Position numbers and translations under genes: made by a program
The notes under the pieces: model-generated
What the model was told of the DNA's origin: nothing
Database searches by the model: none
The model's input: the letters and a program-made list of their open reading frames with translations, nothing else
Assembly (NCBI RefSeq): GCF_003386205.1
Contig: NZ_QRDY01000023.1
Span: 1 to 62,664, forward strand
Reading direction: 5' to 3'
Source of the DNA: Cohnella lupini
GTDB taxonomy: Bacteria; Bacillota; Bacilli; Paenibacillales; Paenibacillaceae
Length of the DNA: 62,664 bases
Part shown: one piece after another, positions 23,430 through 32,190 of the stretch
Position numbering within the stretch: position 1 is the stretch's first letter
How the letters are laid out: each line of letters starts with the position of its first letter

Positions 23430-26400
23430 TTGGCAGGACATCTTGTTCAGTATGGCCGCCGTACGCGGCGTAGCTACGCCCGCATTAATGAAGTGTTGGA
23501 CGTCCCGAACCTGATCGAAATCCAGCAACAATCGTACCAGAAGTTTTTGGACGAGGGCTTGCGGGAGATTTTTCAGGATATTTCGCCAATTTCGGATTTT
23601 ACCGGAAATCTTGTGCTCGAGTTTATCGACTATAGCTTGGGTGAACCGAAGTATTCTGTCGACGAATCCAAAGAACGCGACGTTACTTATGCGGCTCCGC
23701 TTCGCGTTAAAGTTCGCTTGCTCAACAAAGAAACGGGCGAGGTAAAGGAACAAGAAGTATTCATGGGCGATTTCCCGCTTATGACCGAAACGGGCACGTT
23801 CATTATCAATGGTGCGGAACGCGTAATCGTCAGCCAATTGGTGCGCTCCCCGAGCGTCTACTTCAGTACGAAGGTAGATAAGAACGGCAAGAAAAATTAT
23901 ACGGCAACTGTCATTCCGAATCGTGGAGCATGGCTTGAGCTTGAGACGGATGCTAAAGATATTATTTACGTGCGTATTGACCGCACTCGCAAAATCCCCG
24001 TAACGGTCCTTCTTCGTTCTTTGGGATTTGGAACCGATGCTGAGATTTTGGATTTGCTGGGACAAGACGATTACATTCGCAACACCCTTGAGAAGGATAA
24101 CACGGATTCTACCGAGAAAGCGCTGATCGAGATCTACGAGCGCCTTCGTCCAGGCGAACCGCCGACGCTCGAGAACGCGCGCAGCTTGCTGATCGCACGG
24201 TTCTTCGACCCTAAGCGTTACGATCTGGCGAACGTAGGCCGTTACAAGGTGAACAAAAAGCTTCACATCAAAAATCGGTTGTTCAACCAACGCTTGGCTG
24301 AAACGCTCGTGGATCCTTCCACTGGCGAGATCATCGCCGAAGCCGGACAAATGATCGACCGTAGATTGTTGGATCAAATTCTTCCCGCATTGGAGAAGAA
24401 CGTCGGATTCAAGAACTACCGCGTAACGGGCGGTGTTTACGAATCGGAAGATATTCCATTGCAATCGGTTAGTATCTACTCTCCGATCGAAGAAGGTAAA
24501 GTGGTTAAGGTAATCGCCAACGGCATCATCGACAAAACGGTGAAGAACATTACGCCTGCGGATATTATCTCCTCCATCAACTACTTCATGAATCTTCTTC
24601 AAACGGTCGGCAATACGGACGATATCGATCACTTGGGTAATCGTCGTCTTCGTTCCGTAGGGGAGTTGCTGCAGAACCAATTCCGTATCGGTTTATCCCG
24701 TATGGAGAGAGTCGTTCGCGAACGGATGTCCATCCAGGATCAGAATGCGATTACGCCTCAGGCGCTAATCAACATTCGTCCCGTTATCGCTGCGATCAAA
24801 GAGTTTTTCGGTTCATCCCAGCTCTCTCAGTTCATGGATCAGACGAACCCGCTTGCAGAGCTTACGCACAAGCGTCGTCTATCCGCTCTCGGACCCGGCG
24901 GTCTGACGCGGGAACGCGCAGGCTTCGAAGTTCGTGACGTCCATCACTCCCACTATGGGCGGATGTGTCCGATCGAGACTCCGGAAGGACCGAACATCGG
25001 GTTGATCAACTCCTTGTCCTCCTTCGCGCGGATCAATGAGTACGGCTTTATCGAGGCTCCATATCGGAAGGTCGATCCTCATACGAACCGGGTTACGAGC
25101 GATATCGTATATATGACCGCTGATGAAGAGGACAACTATATCATCGCGCAAGCGAACGCTCAACTAAGAGCGGACGGATCCTTCGCGGAAGAGAATATTA
25201 TCGTTCGTTACAACAAACAAACGGATAATATCCTCACGATGCCGAGCGATCGCGTGGATTACATGGACGTTTCTCCTAAGCAGGTCGTATCCGTTGCGAC
25301 GGCGATGATTCCGTTCCTCGAGAACGATGACTCCAACCGCGCTCTAATGGGATCGAACATGCAACGTCAAGCCGTTCCTTTGCTTATTCCGGAAGCGCCA
25401 TTCGTAGGTACGGGTATGGAGCATAAGTCCGCTAAAGACTCCGGGGTATGTATTGTATCCAAATACGACGGTTTCATCGAAAGAGTTTCCGCCAATGAAA
25501 TCCAATTGCGTCGAGTGGAGATCATCGAAGGCAAAGAAGTCAAAGGCGATATCGTTAAATACAAGCTACAGAAGTTCATGCGTTCTAACCAAGGTACGTG
25601 TATCAACCAAAGGCCGCTCGTACGCCGCGGCGATATCATCAAAAAAGGCGATATCATGGCGGATGGTCCATCTACCGACACTGGGGAATTGGCGCTTGGC
25701 CGCAACGTGGTCGTAGCGTTCATGACTTGGGAAGGTTACAACTACGAGGATGCCATCCTGCTTTCCGAGAAATTGGTGCGCGAAGACGTATACACTTCGA
25801 TTCATATCGAGGAGTACGAGTCCGAGGCTCGCGATACGAAGCTCGGACCTGAAGAAATCACTCGCGATATTCCGAACGTCGGAGAAGACGCGTTGCGCAA
25901 TCTCGACGAACGCGGAATTATCCGCGTAGGGGCGGAAATCAGCGCCGGCGATATCCTCGTGGGTAAAGTTACTCCGAAAGGCGTAACGGAGCTTACGGCG
26001 GAAGAGCGCTTGCTGCACGCTATCTTCGGGGAGAAGGCTCGCGAAGTTCGCGATACTTCCTTGAGAGTGCCGCATGGTACGGACGGAATCGTCGTTGACG
26101 TTAAAGTGTTTACCCGCGAGAACGGCGACGAGTTGCCGCCTGGTGTGAACCAACTGGTACGTGCTTACATCGCTCAGAAGCGTAAAATCTCCGAAGGCGA
26201 TAAAATGGCTGGACGACACGGCAATAAAGGGGTTATCGCCCGCATATTGCCGGAAGAAGATATGCCGTTCCTGCCGGACGGCACGCCTGTGCAGGTCGTT
26301 CTTAACCCGCTTGGCGTTCCATCCCGGATGAACATCGGCCAAGTGCTCGAAGTCCACTTAGGAATGGCTTGTAAAATTCTAGGCATTCACTCCGCTACCC

Positions 26401-26978
26401 CGGTATTCGACGGAGCGCGCGAGACGGACGTATTCGATGCCATGGAAGAAGCGGGCATGAAACGTAACGGCAAATGGATGCTTCGCGATGGTCGCTCCGG
26501 CGAGTTGTTCGAACGCGAAGTTACCGTCGGCGTTATGTACATGATCAAGCTCGCGCATATGGTCGACGATAAAATCCATGCCCGTTCTACCGGACCTTAC
26601 TCTCTTGTTACGCAACAGCCACTGGGCGGTAAAGCTCAGTTCGGCGGACAACGTTTCGGAGAGATGGAAGTTTGGGCGTTGGAAGCATACGGCGCGGCTT
26701 ATACGCTTCAAGAAATCTTGACCGTCAAGTCCGATGACGTCGTGGGCCGCGTTAAAACCTACGAGTCGATCGTCAAGGGCGAGAACGTGCCGGAACCTGG
26801 CGTTCCGGAATCGTTCAAGGTATTGATCAAGGAACTTCAAAGCTTAGGCATGGACGTTAAGATCTTGTCCGGAGACGAGCAAGAGATCGAAATGAAGGAA
26901 ATGGATGACGAAGAAGATGCCGCTGGAGATAAGCTGAATCTTAATCTCGAGGGTACTGAAGTCGGCGTCGTTGAATAA
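23430..26978 (+). CDS. rpoB: RNA polymerase beta subunit
   Basis: RpoB forms one pincer of RNA polymerase. The protein is 1182 aa from TTG 23430, where AGGGGTGAGG lies just upstream and the residues match known RpoB N-termini (LVQYGRRTRRSYARINEV). An open frame extends 37 codons further up but lies in the leader. The rifampicin region SQFMDQTNPLAELTHKRRLS has the residues of sensitive enzymes at the Asp, His and Ser hot spots. MAGRHGNKGVI carries a conserved catalytic-centre lysine region. Partner gene rpoC follows after a structured spacer. Confidence 0.98.
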   Translation: MAGHLVQYGRRTRRSYARINEVLDVPNLIEIQQQSYQKFLDEGLREIFQDISPISDFTGNLVLEFIDYSLGEPKYSVDESKERDVTYAAPLRVKVRLLNKETGEVKEQEVFMGDFPLMTETGTFIINGAERVIVSQLVRSPSVYFSTKVDKNGKKNYTATVIPNRGAWLELETDAKDIIYVRIDRTRKIPVTVLLRSLGFGTDAEILDLLGQDDYIRNTLEKDNTDSTEKALIEIYERLRPGEPPTLENARSLLIARFFDPKRYDLANVGRYKVNKKLHIKNRLFNQRLAETLVDPSTGEIIAEAGQMIDRRLLDQILPALEKNVGFKNYRVTGGVYESEDIPLQSVSIYSPIEEGKVVKVIANGIIDKTVKNITPADIISSINYFMNLLQTVGNTDDIDHLGNRRLRSVGELLQNQFRIGLSRMERVVRERMSIQDQNAITPQALINIRPVIAAIKEFFGSSQLSQFMDQTNPLAELTHKRRLSALGPGGLTRERAGFEVRDVHHSHYGRMCPIETPEGPNIGLINSLSSFARINEYGFIEAPYRKVDPHTNRVTSDIVYMTADEEDNYIIAQANAQLRADGSFAEENIIVRYNKQTDNILTMPSDRVDYMDVSPKQVVSVATAMIPFLENDDSNRALMGSNMQRQAVPLLIPEAPFVGTGMEHKSAKDSGVCIVSKYDGFIERVSANEIQLRRVEIIEGKEVKGDIVKYKLQKFMRSNQGTCINQRPLVRRGDIIKKGDIMADGPSTDTGELALGRNVVVAFMTWEGYNYEDAILLSEKLVREDVYTSIHIEEYESEARDTKLGPEEITRDIPNVGEDALRNLDERGIIRVGAEISAGDILVGKVTPKGVTELTAEERLLHAIFGEKAREVRDTSLRVPHGTDGIVVDVKVFTRENGDELPPGVNQLVRAYIAQKRKISEGDKMAGRHGNKGVIARILPEEDMPFLPDGTPVQVVLNPLGVPSRMNIGQVLEVHLGMACKILGIHSATPVFDGARETDVFDAMEEAGMKRNGKWMLRDGRSGELFEREVTVGVMYMIKLAHMVDDKIHARSTGPYSLVTQQPLGGKAQFGGQRFGEMEVWALEAYGAAYTLQEILTVKSDDVVGRVKTYESIVKGENVPEPGVPESFKVLIKELQSLGMDVKILSGDEQEIEMKEMDDEEDAAGDKLNLNLEGTEVGVVE

Positions 26979-26983
26979 GCGCT

Positions 26984-27121
26984 GACAGAGAGAACGCCGT
27001 TGGCGTCTCGGCTGTCGGTTGCGGGTGCCGCCGGGTGCATGCGTCTTATGCCGCATGCTGCCCGGCTATCACCGCGTCATACGCCGGACCTTCGGGGCCG
27101 TCGTTAAGATCTGAAATCTTA
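26984..27121 (+). other. Structured rpoB-rpoC spacer with successive hairpins
   Basis: The 168-bp gap holds several inverted repeats: GACAG/CTGTC (26984-27016), CCGGGTGCATGC/GCATGCTGCCCGG (27031-27065), a weaker CGGACC/GGGGCCG with a TTCG loop (27085-27100), and TAAGAT-CTGAA-ATCTTA (27105-27121). None has a T run. The last hairpin ends 9 bases before the rpoC ribosome-binding site. Confidence 0.65.
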
Positions 27122-27146
27122 GCAACGATGAAGGAGGGCTTGCTCC

Positions 27147-30100
27147 TTGTTAGACGTCAATAACTTTGAGTTCATGAAAATCGGTTTGGCTTCACCGGAC
27201 AAAATCCGGTCGTGGTCGAGAGGCGAAGTCAAGAAGCCGGAAACGATAAACTACCGGACGTTAAAGCCGGAAAAAGAAGGCTTGTTCTGCGAAAAAATCT
27301 TCGGACCTACCAAGGACTGGGAATGTCATTGCGGCAAGTACAAAAGAGTTCGTTACAAAGGCGTCGTCTGCGATCGTTGCGGCGTCGAAGTCACGCGTGC
27401 GAAAGTACGCCGTGAACGGATGGGCCACATCGAGTTGGCTGCTCCGGTCTCACATATCTGGTACTTCAAAGGTATCCCGAGTCGCATGGGACTCGCGCTG
27501 GACATGTCTCCCCGTTCGTTGGAAGAGATCATCTACTTCGCTTCTTACGTCGTAACGGATCCAGGCGATACGCCGCTCGAGAAGAAGCAACTTCTTTCCG
27601 AGAAGGAATACCGCAGCTACCGCGATAAATACGGTTTCGCATTCCATGCCGGCATGGGCGCGGAAGCCGTTAAGAGATTGTTGCAAGACATCGACCTTGA
27701 TCGCGAGCTAGAGACGCTTAAGGAAGATCTGCGCACGGCGCAAGGCCAACGTCGCAATCGCGCGATCAAACGCCTTGAAGTCGTGGAATCGTTCCGTAAC
27801 TCCGGCAACCTGCCGGATTGGATGATTCTTGACGTCCTTCCGGTAATCCCTCCTGAATTGCGCCCGATGGTTCAATTGGATGGCGGACGTTTCGCGACGA
27901 GCGATTTGAACGACCTTTACCGCCGCGTAATCAACCGTAACAACCGGTTGAAACGTTTGCTAGATCTTGGCGCTCCGGATATCATCGTGCAAAACGAGAA
28001 GCGCATGCTACAAGAAGCGGTTGACGCGCTGATCGATAACGGTCGTCGCGGCCGCCCGGTAACGGGTCCCGGCAATCGTCCGTTGAAATCGCTCAGCCAC
28101 ATGCTCAAAGGTAAACAAGGCCGTTTCCGTCAGAACTTGCTCGGCAAACGGGTCGACTATTCCGGACGTTCCGTTATCGTAGTAGGACCGAGCTTGAAGA
28201 TGTACCAATGCGGCTTGCCTAAAGAAATGGCTTTGGAGCTGTTCAAGCCTTTCGTTATGAAAGAACTCGTGTTGAAGGGCTTAGCCCATAACATCAAGAG
28301 CGCCAAGCGCAAAGTAGAACGCGTTAGCCCTGAAGTTTGGGATGTGCTCGAGGAAGTCATCAAGGAACACCCGGTGCTCCTCAACCGTGCCCCAACGCTT
28401 CATAGACTAGGCATTCAAGCTTTCGAACCGATTCTGGTCGAAGGCCGCGCGATCAAGCTTCACCCGCTCGTTTGTACGGCATACAATGCCGATTTCGACG
28501 GCGACCAAATGGCGGTTCACGTGCCGTTGTCCGCGGAAGCTCAAGCGGAAGCCCGCTTGCTCATGCTCGCTTCGGGCAACATCTTGAACCCTAAAGACGG
28601 TAAGCCCGTCGTTACTCCGTCCCAGGATATGGTTCTAGGTTGCTATTACCTGACGATGGACAACAATCAGTCATACGGTACCGGAATTCGGTTCGCGGAC
28701 GTCAACGAAGCGATATCCGCTTATCAACGCGGTATTACGGGGATTTCCCTCCACGCTCGCGTTGTCATTCCGGCCAGAGAGCTGAAGAAGAAGACCTTTA
28801 CACCGGAGCAGCAGGATGCTTTGATCGTTACTACGATTGGTAAAATCATTTTCAACGAGATTTTCCCGGATACGTTCCCGTACATCAACGAGGCTACCAA
28901 AGAGAACTTGGTTAAAGGAACGCCAGATAAGTACTTTATCTACGAAAAGGGCGCGGACATTAGCAAATTCATTAATGATCCCGTTATCCCTGGAGCGGTA
29001 GGCAAAGAATACTTGGGTAACATCATCGGCGAATGCTTCCGCATTTACCATACAACCAAAACATCCATCATTTTGGATAACATCAAGCAACTCGGATTTA
29101 CTTATTCGACTCGCGCGGGTATCACGATCGGCGTATCGGACGTTATCGTTCCTCAAGAGAAAGATCAAATTCTCGCGAAGTCCGAAGAACGCGTAACCGT
29201 CGTCGCGACGCAATACCGCCGCGGTTTGATTACGAACGAAGAGCGCCGGGATCGCGTAATCGAGATCTGGAGCAAAACGAAGGACGAAATCACGGAAGTT
29301 CTGATGAAGTCCATGGATCGCTACAACAACATCATGTTGATGGTAGATTCCAAAGCACGGGGTAACAAATCGCAAATCACCCAATTGGGCGGTATGCGGG
29401 GTCTGATGGCCAACCCATCCGGTCGAATCATCGAGTTGCCGATCAAATCGAACTTCCGCGAAGGTCTGACCGTATTGGAGTACTTTATCTCCACTCACGG
29501 AGCGCGGAAAGGTCTAGCCGATACGGCGCTTCGTACAGCCGATTCCGGGTACTTGACTCGTCGACTCGTCGACGTTGCGCAGGATGTTATCGTCCGTGAG
29601 GAAGATTGCGGAACGGACAAAGGGATTACCGTATCCCGAATCGAAGATGGCAAAGAGGTCATCGAGGATTTGTTCGACCGTATCGAAGGCCGTTATGCGT
29701 TCGAAACGATCCGTCACCCGGATACCAAAGAAATTATCGCTAACCGCAATGATTTGATCGACACGCCTAAGGCGGAAGAGATCATTCGCGCGGATATCAA
29801 AAAGGTACAGATTCGTTCCGTGCTTAGCTGCCGTGCCCGTCATGGCGTATGTAAGCTTTGTTATGGACGTAATCTCGCGACCGGCAAGAAAGTCGAAATC
29901 GGGGAAGCGGTCGGCATCATCGCCGCGCAATCCATCGGAGAACCGGGAACGCAGCTCACCATGCGTACGTTCCATACCGGAGGCGTTGCCGGAGACGATA
30001 TCACTCAAGGTTTGCCGCGTATCCAGGAGCTCTTCGAAGCTCGGAATCCGAAAGGTCAAGCGATCATTTCCGAGCTTGACGGCGTAGTCAAAGAGATCCG

Positions 30101-30770
30101 CGAAACGAAGGATCGTCGCGAGATCGAACTGCAGGGCGGAGCGGAATCCAAAATCTATCCTGTCAGCTACGGATCGCGTATCCGCGTTACCCAAGGCCAG
30201 CAAGTCGAAGCCGGGGACGAATTGACGGACGGATCGATCGATCCGAAAGAAATGCTGCGCATCAAAGGTATTCGCGGCGTTCAAAACTATATCTTGCAAG
30301 AGGTACAACGCGTTTATCGTAACCAGGGTGTTGAAATCAACGATAAGCACATCGAGGTTATGATCAAGCAGATGCTTCGCAAGATCCGCATCGTGGATCC
30401 GGGAGACACGGTTCTCCTTCCGGGAGCGTTCGTGGATCTCCACGAATACGAAGCGGCTAACCGCGACGCCATCCTTTCGGACAAAGAGCCTGCAGTTGCT
30501 CGTCCCGTCCTTCTGGGGATCACGAAAGCGTCTCTCGAAACCGATTCGTTCCTATCGGCGGCTTCTTTCCAAGAGACTACGCGCGTTCTGACCGATGCCG
30601 CCATCAAAGGCAAAGTCGACAGATTGCTCGGACTCAAGGAGAACGTCATCATCGGAAAGCTTATTCCCGCAGGTACGGGGATGGCTCGTTACCGCAACAT
30701 TCGCGTCGTGTCGCCGTTTGACGAACCGACCGATGAAGCGGCTGAGCTAGAGCCAGTCGGCGTAGAGTAA
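27147..30770 (+). CDS. rpoC: RNA polymerase beta' subunit
   Basis: RpoC holds the catalytic magnesium. The 1207-aa protein shows the N-terminal zinc site CHCGKYKRVRYKGVVCDRCG, the active-site NADFDGDQM near residue 450, and a second zinc site CRARHGVCKLCYG near 895. Start is TTG at 27147 after AAGGAGGG. It lacks the large lineage inserts seen in E. coli, as usual for Firmicutes. A strong terminator follows, so rpsL starts a new transcript. Confidence 0.98.
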   Translation: MLDVNNFEFMKIGLASPDKIRSWSRGEVKKPETINYRTLKPEKEGLFCEKIFGPTKDWECHCGKYKRVRYKGVVCDRCGVEVTRAKVRRERMGHIELAAPVSHIWYFKGIPSRMGLALDMSPRSLEEIIYFASYVVTDPGDTPLEKKQLLSEKEYRSYRDKYGFAFHAGMGAEAVKRLLQDIDLDRELETLKEDLRTAQGQRRNRAIKRLEVVESFRNSGNLPDWMILDVLPVIPPELRPMVQLDGGRFATSDLNDLYRRVINRNNRLKRLLDLGAPDIIVQNEKRMLQEAVDALIDNGRRGRPVTGPGNRPLKSLSHMLKGKQGRFRQNLLGKRVDYSGRSVIVVGPSLKMYQCGLPKEMALELFKPFVMKELVLKGLAHNIKSAKRKVERVSPEVWDVLEEVIKEHPVLLNRAPTLHRLGIQAFEPILVEGRAIKLHPLVCTAYNADFDGDQMAVHVPLSAEAQAEARLLMLASGNILNPKDGKPVVTPSQDMVLGCYYLTMDNNQSYGTGIRFADVNEAISAYQRGITGISLHARVVIPARELKKKTFTPEQQDALIVTTIGKIIFNEIFPDTFPYINEATKENLVKGTPDKYFIYEKGADISKFINDPVIPGAVGKEYLGNIIGECFRIYHTTKTSIILDNIKQLGFTYSTRAGITIGVSDVIVPQEKDQILAKSEERVTVVATQYRRGLITNEERRDRVIEIWSKTKDEITEVLMKSMDRYNNIMLMVDSKARGNKSQITQLGGMRGLMANPSGRIIELPIKSNFREGLTVLEYFISTHGARKGLADTALRTADSGYLTRRLVDVAQDVIVREEDCGTDKGITVSRIEDGKEVIEDLFDRIEGRYAFETIRHPDTKEIIANRNDLIDTPKAEEIIRADIKKVQIRSVLSCRARHGVCKLCYGRNLATGKKVEIGEAVGIIAAQSIGEPGTQLTMRTFHTGGVAGDDITQGLPRIQELFEARNPKGQAIISELDGVVKEIRETKDRREIELQGGAESKIYPVSYGSRIRVTQGQQVEAGDELTDGSIDPKEMLRIKGIRGVQNYILQEVQRVYRNQGVEINDKHIEVMIKQMLRKIRIVDPGDTVLLPGAFVDLHEYEAANRDAILSDKEPAVARPVLLGITKASLETDSFLSAASFQETTRVLTDAAIKGKVDRLLGLKENVIIGKLIPAGTGMARYRNIRVVSPFDEPTDEAAELEPVGVE

Positions 30771-30795
30771 GCATTGTAATAGAAGCTCATAGAAG

Positions 30796-30823
30796 CGGAT
30801 ACCGGCGACGGTATCCGTTTTTC
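30796..30823 (+). terminator. Terminator after rpoC
   Basis: CGGATACCG (30796-30804), loop GCGA, CGGTATCCG (30809-30817), then TTTTTC. A perfect 9-bp stem. Confidence 0.93.
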
Positions 30824-30885
30824 TAAGCCTATTAGCCAATAACGATCTCATTGTCGAGTTGTCACTCTACTACGTAGCAAAGTTC

Positions 30886-30914
30886 TTGACACACCCAGAT
30901 TGAAGTGATAATAT
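30886..30914 (+). promoter_or_regulatory. SigA promoter of rpsL-rpsG-fusA-tuf
   Basis: Perfect TTGACA (30886-30891), 17 bases, TAATAT (30909-30914). It opens the str operon with a leader of about 285 bases. Confidence 0.82.
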
Positions 30915-30920
30915 ATCCTA

Positions 30921-31204
30921 GTGTGTGCCAGACGTGCGTCAAACTGACGTACATTGATGCGTGCGAACCAAAGCAAAGAGTGCGACATTATGCCGGTACG
31001 GCAGCCGCCGTGACCGCTGAGGAATAAGATTGTTGGGTTTGATTCGGTCTCCGACCACGGAAAAGAGATTTTCATGTGAGAGTAAACCGATCGAGCCCTT
31101 TCTCTTCTCTCAAAATGAACCACCTGGATCTGTGGGCTTCGCAAATGGTATCGATCGAGTCGTTTACTAATTATTTTTACCGTTCATGGGAAGGGGGTGG
31201 CAGC
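30921..31204 (+). promoter_or_regulatory. Long structured leader of the rpsL operon
   Basis: The leader contains a hairpin at 30994-31016 (CGGTACGGC with GCCGTGACCG) and a long-range pairing: AGTAAAC-CGATCG (31081-31093) with CGATCGAGTC-GTTTACT (31152-31168), the second arm followed by AATTATTTTT. It looks like a control region, possibly an attenuator. No gene lies here; the L7Ae-like gene found at this place in related genomes is absent. Confidence 0.5.
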
Positions 31205-31627
31205 ATGCCAACAATTAACCAACTAGTTCGCAAAGGCCGTCAATCGAAGGTCGTTAAATCGAAATCACCCGCACTTCAAAAAGGGTTCAATGCTCTCAAG
31301 CGCGTTGAAACTGACTTGAGCGCTCCACAGAAACGCGGAGTTTGCACTCGTGTAGGAACAATGACTCCGAAAAAACCGAACTCTGCACTTCGTAAATACG
31401 CGCGGGTCCGTTTGACCAACCGCGTCGAGGTGACCGCCTATATCGGCGGGATCGGCCATAACTTGCAAGAGCATAGCGTTGTTCTTGTTCGCGGAGGCCG
31501 GGTTAAAGACTTACCGGGGGTTCGTTACCATATCGTTCGCGGCGCATTGGATACCGCTGGCGTTAACAACCGGAAACAAGCTCGTTCCAAATACGGTACG
31601 AAAAGACCGAAAGTCAAGAAATCCTAA
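31205..31627 (+). CDS. rpsL: Ribosomal protein uS12
   Basis: S12 lines the decoding centre. The 140-aa protein is normal for Firmicutes. TPKKPNSALRK and GGRVKDLPGVRYH carry the lysines where streptomycin-resistance changes arise, and both are wild type. Start is ATG 31205 after AAGGGGGTGG; a frame extension of 43 codons upstream lies in the leader and has no family match. Confidence 0.98.
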   Translation: MPTINQLVRKGRQSKVVKSKSPALQKGFNALKRVETDLSAPQKRGVCTRVGTMTPKKPNSALRKYARVRLTNRVEVTAYIGGIGHNLQEHSVVLVRGGRVKDLPGVRYHIVRGALDTAGVNNRKQARSKYGTKRPKVKKS

Positions 31628-31682
31628 TAAGCCTTTGGCGGCTTAATAGCAGCATCGCATGAATAGGAAAGGAGGAACTTCA

Positions 31683-32153
31683 ATGCCACGTAAAGGACCA
31701 GTTCAGAAACGGGATGTGCTCCCGGATCCGCTGTACAACAGCAAACTTGTCACTCGTCTTGTAAACCGTATTATGATTGACGGCAAAAAAGGTGTAGCTC
31801 AACAGCTTCTATACGATGCGTTCATCCTGATTCAGGAGCGTTCGGGTAAAGATGCTATGGAGGTCTTCGAAGCCGCAATTAAGAACATCATGCCAGTACT
31901 TGAAGTTAAAGCACGCCGCGTAGGTGGTGCCAACTATCAAGTTCCTATCGAGGTTAAGCCTGAGCGTCGCACGTCCCTAGGACTGCGCTGGCTCGTTAAC
32001 TACTCCCGCAACCGCGGCGAGAAAACGATGGAAGAGCGTTTAGCTGCCGAAATCTTGGATGCATCCAATAACACTGGTGCAGCCGTTAAAAAACGTGAGG
32101 ATACTCACAAAATGGCGGAAGCGAACAAAGCGTTCGCCCACTATCGTTGGTAG
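31683..32153 (+). CDS. rpsG: Ribosomal protein uS7
   Basis: S7 nucleates assembly of the 30S head. The 156-aa protein matches the family over its length, with MPRKGPVQKRDVLPDPLYNS at the N-terminus. ATG 31683 follows AAAGGAGG by 7 bases; an upstream in-frame ATG eight codons earlier precedes that site and is not used. It sits between rpsL and fusA. Confidence 0.98.
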   Translation: MPRKGPVQKRDVLPDPLYNSKLVTRLVNRIMIDGKKGVAQQLLYDAFILIQERSGKDAMEVFEAAIKNIMPVLEVKARRVGGANYQVPIEVKPERRTSLGLRWLVNYSRNRGEKTMEERLAAEILDASNNTGAAVKKREDTHKMAEANKAFAHYRW

Positions 32154-32190
32154 AATCGCTTAAGTAAGACAATCGAAGGGAGACTGTAAC

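Noticed and set aside
23412..24680. 422-codon open frame on the minus strand, antisense to rpoB
   Set aside because: A shadow of rpoB codon use; no recognisable protein features and no promoter or ribosome-binding site. The same applies to the antisense frames at 25566-26357, 28671-29498 and 29514-30443 within rpoB and rpoC.
30886..31204. Coding frame of 43 extra codons at the start of rpsL
   Set aside because: The frame is open but S12 proteins start at MPTINQL, which has its own strong ribosome-binding site; the upstream part is structured leader.
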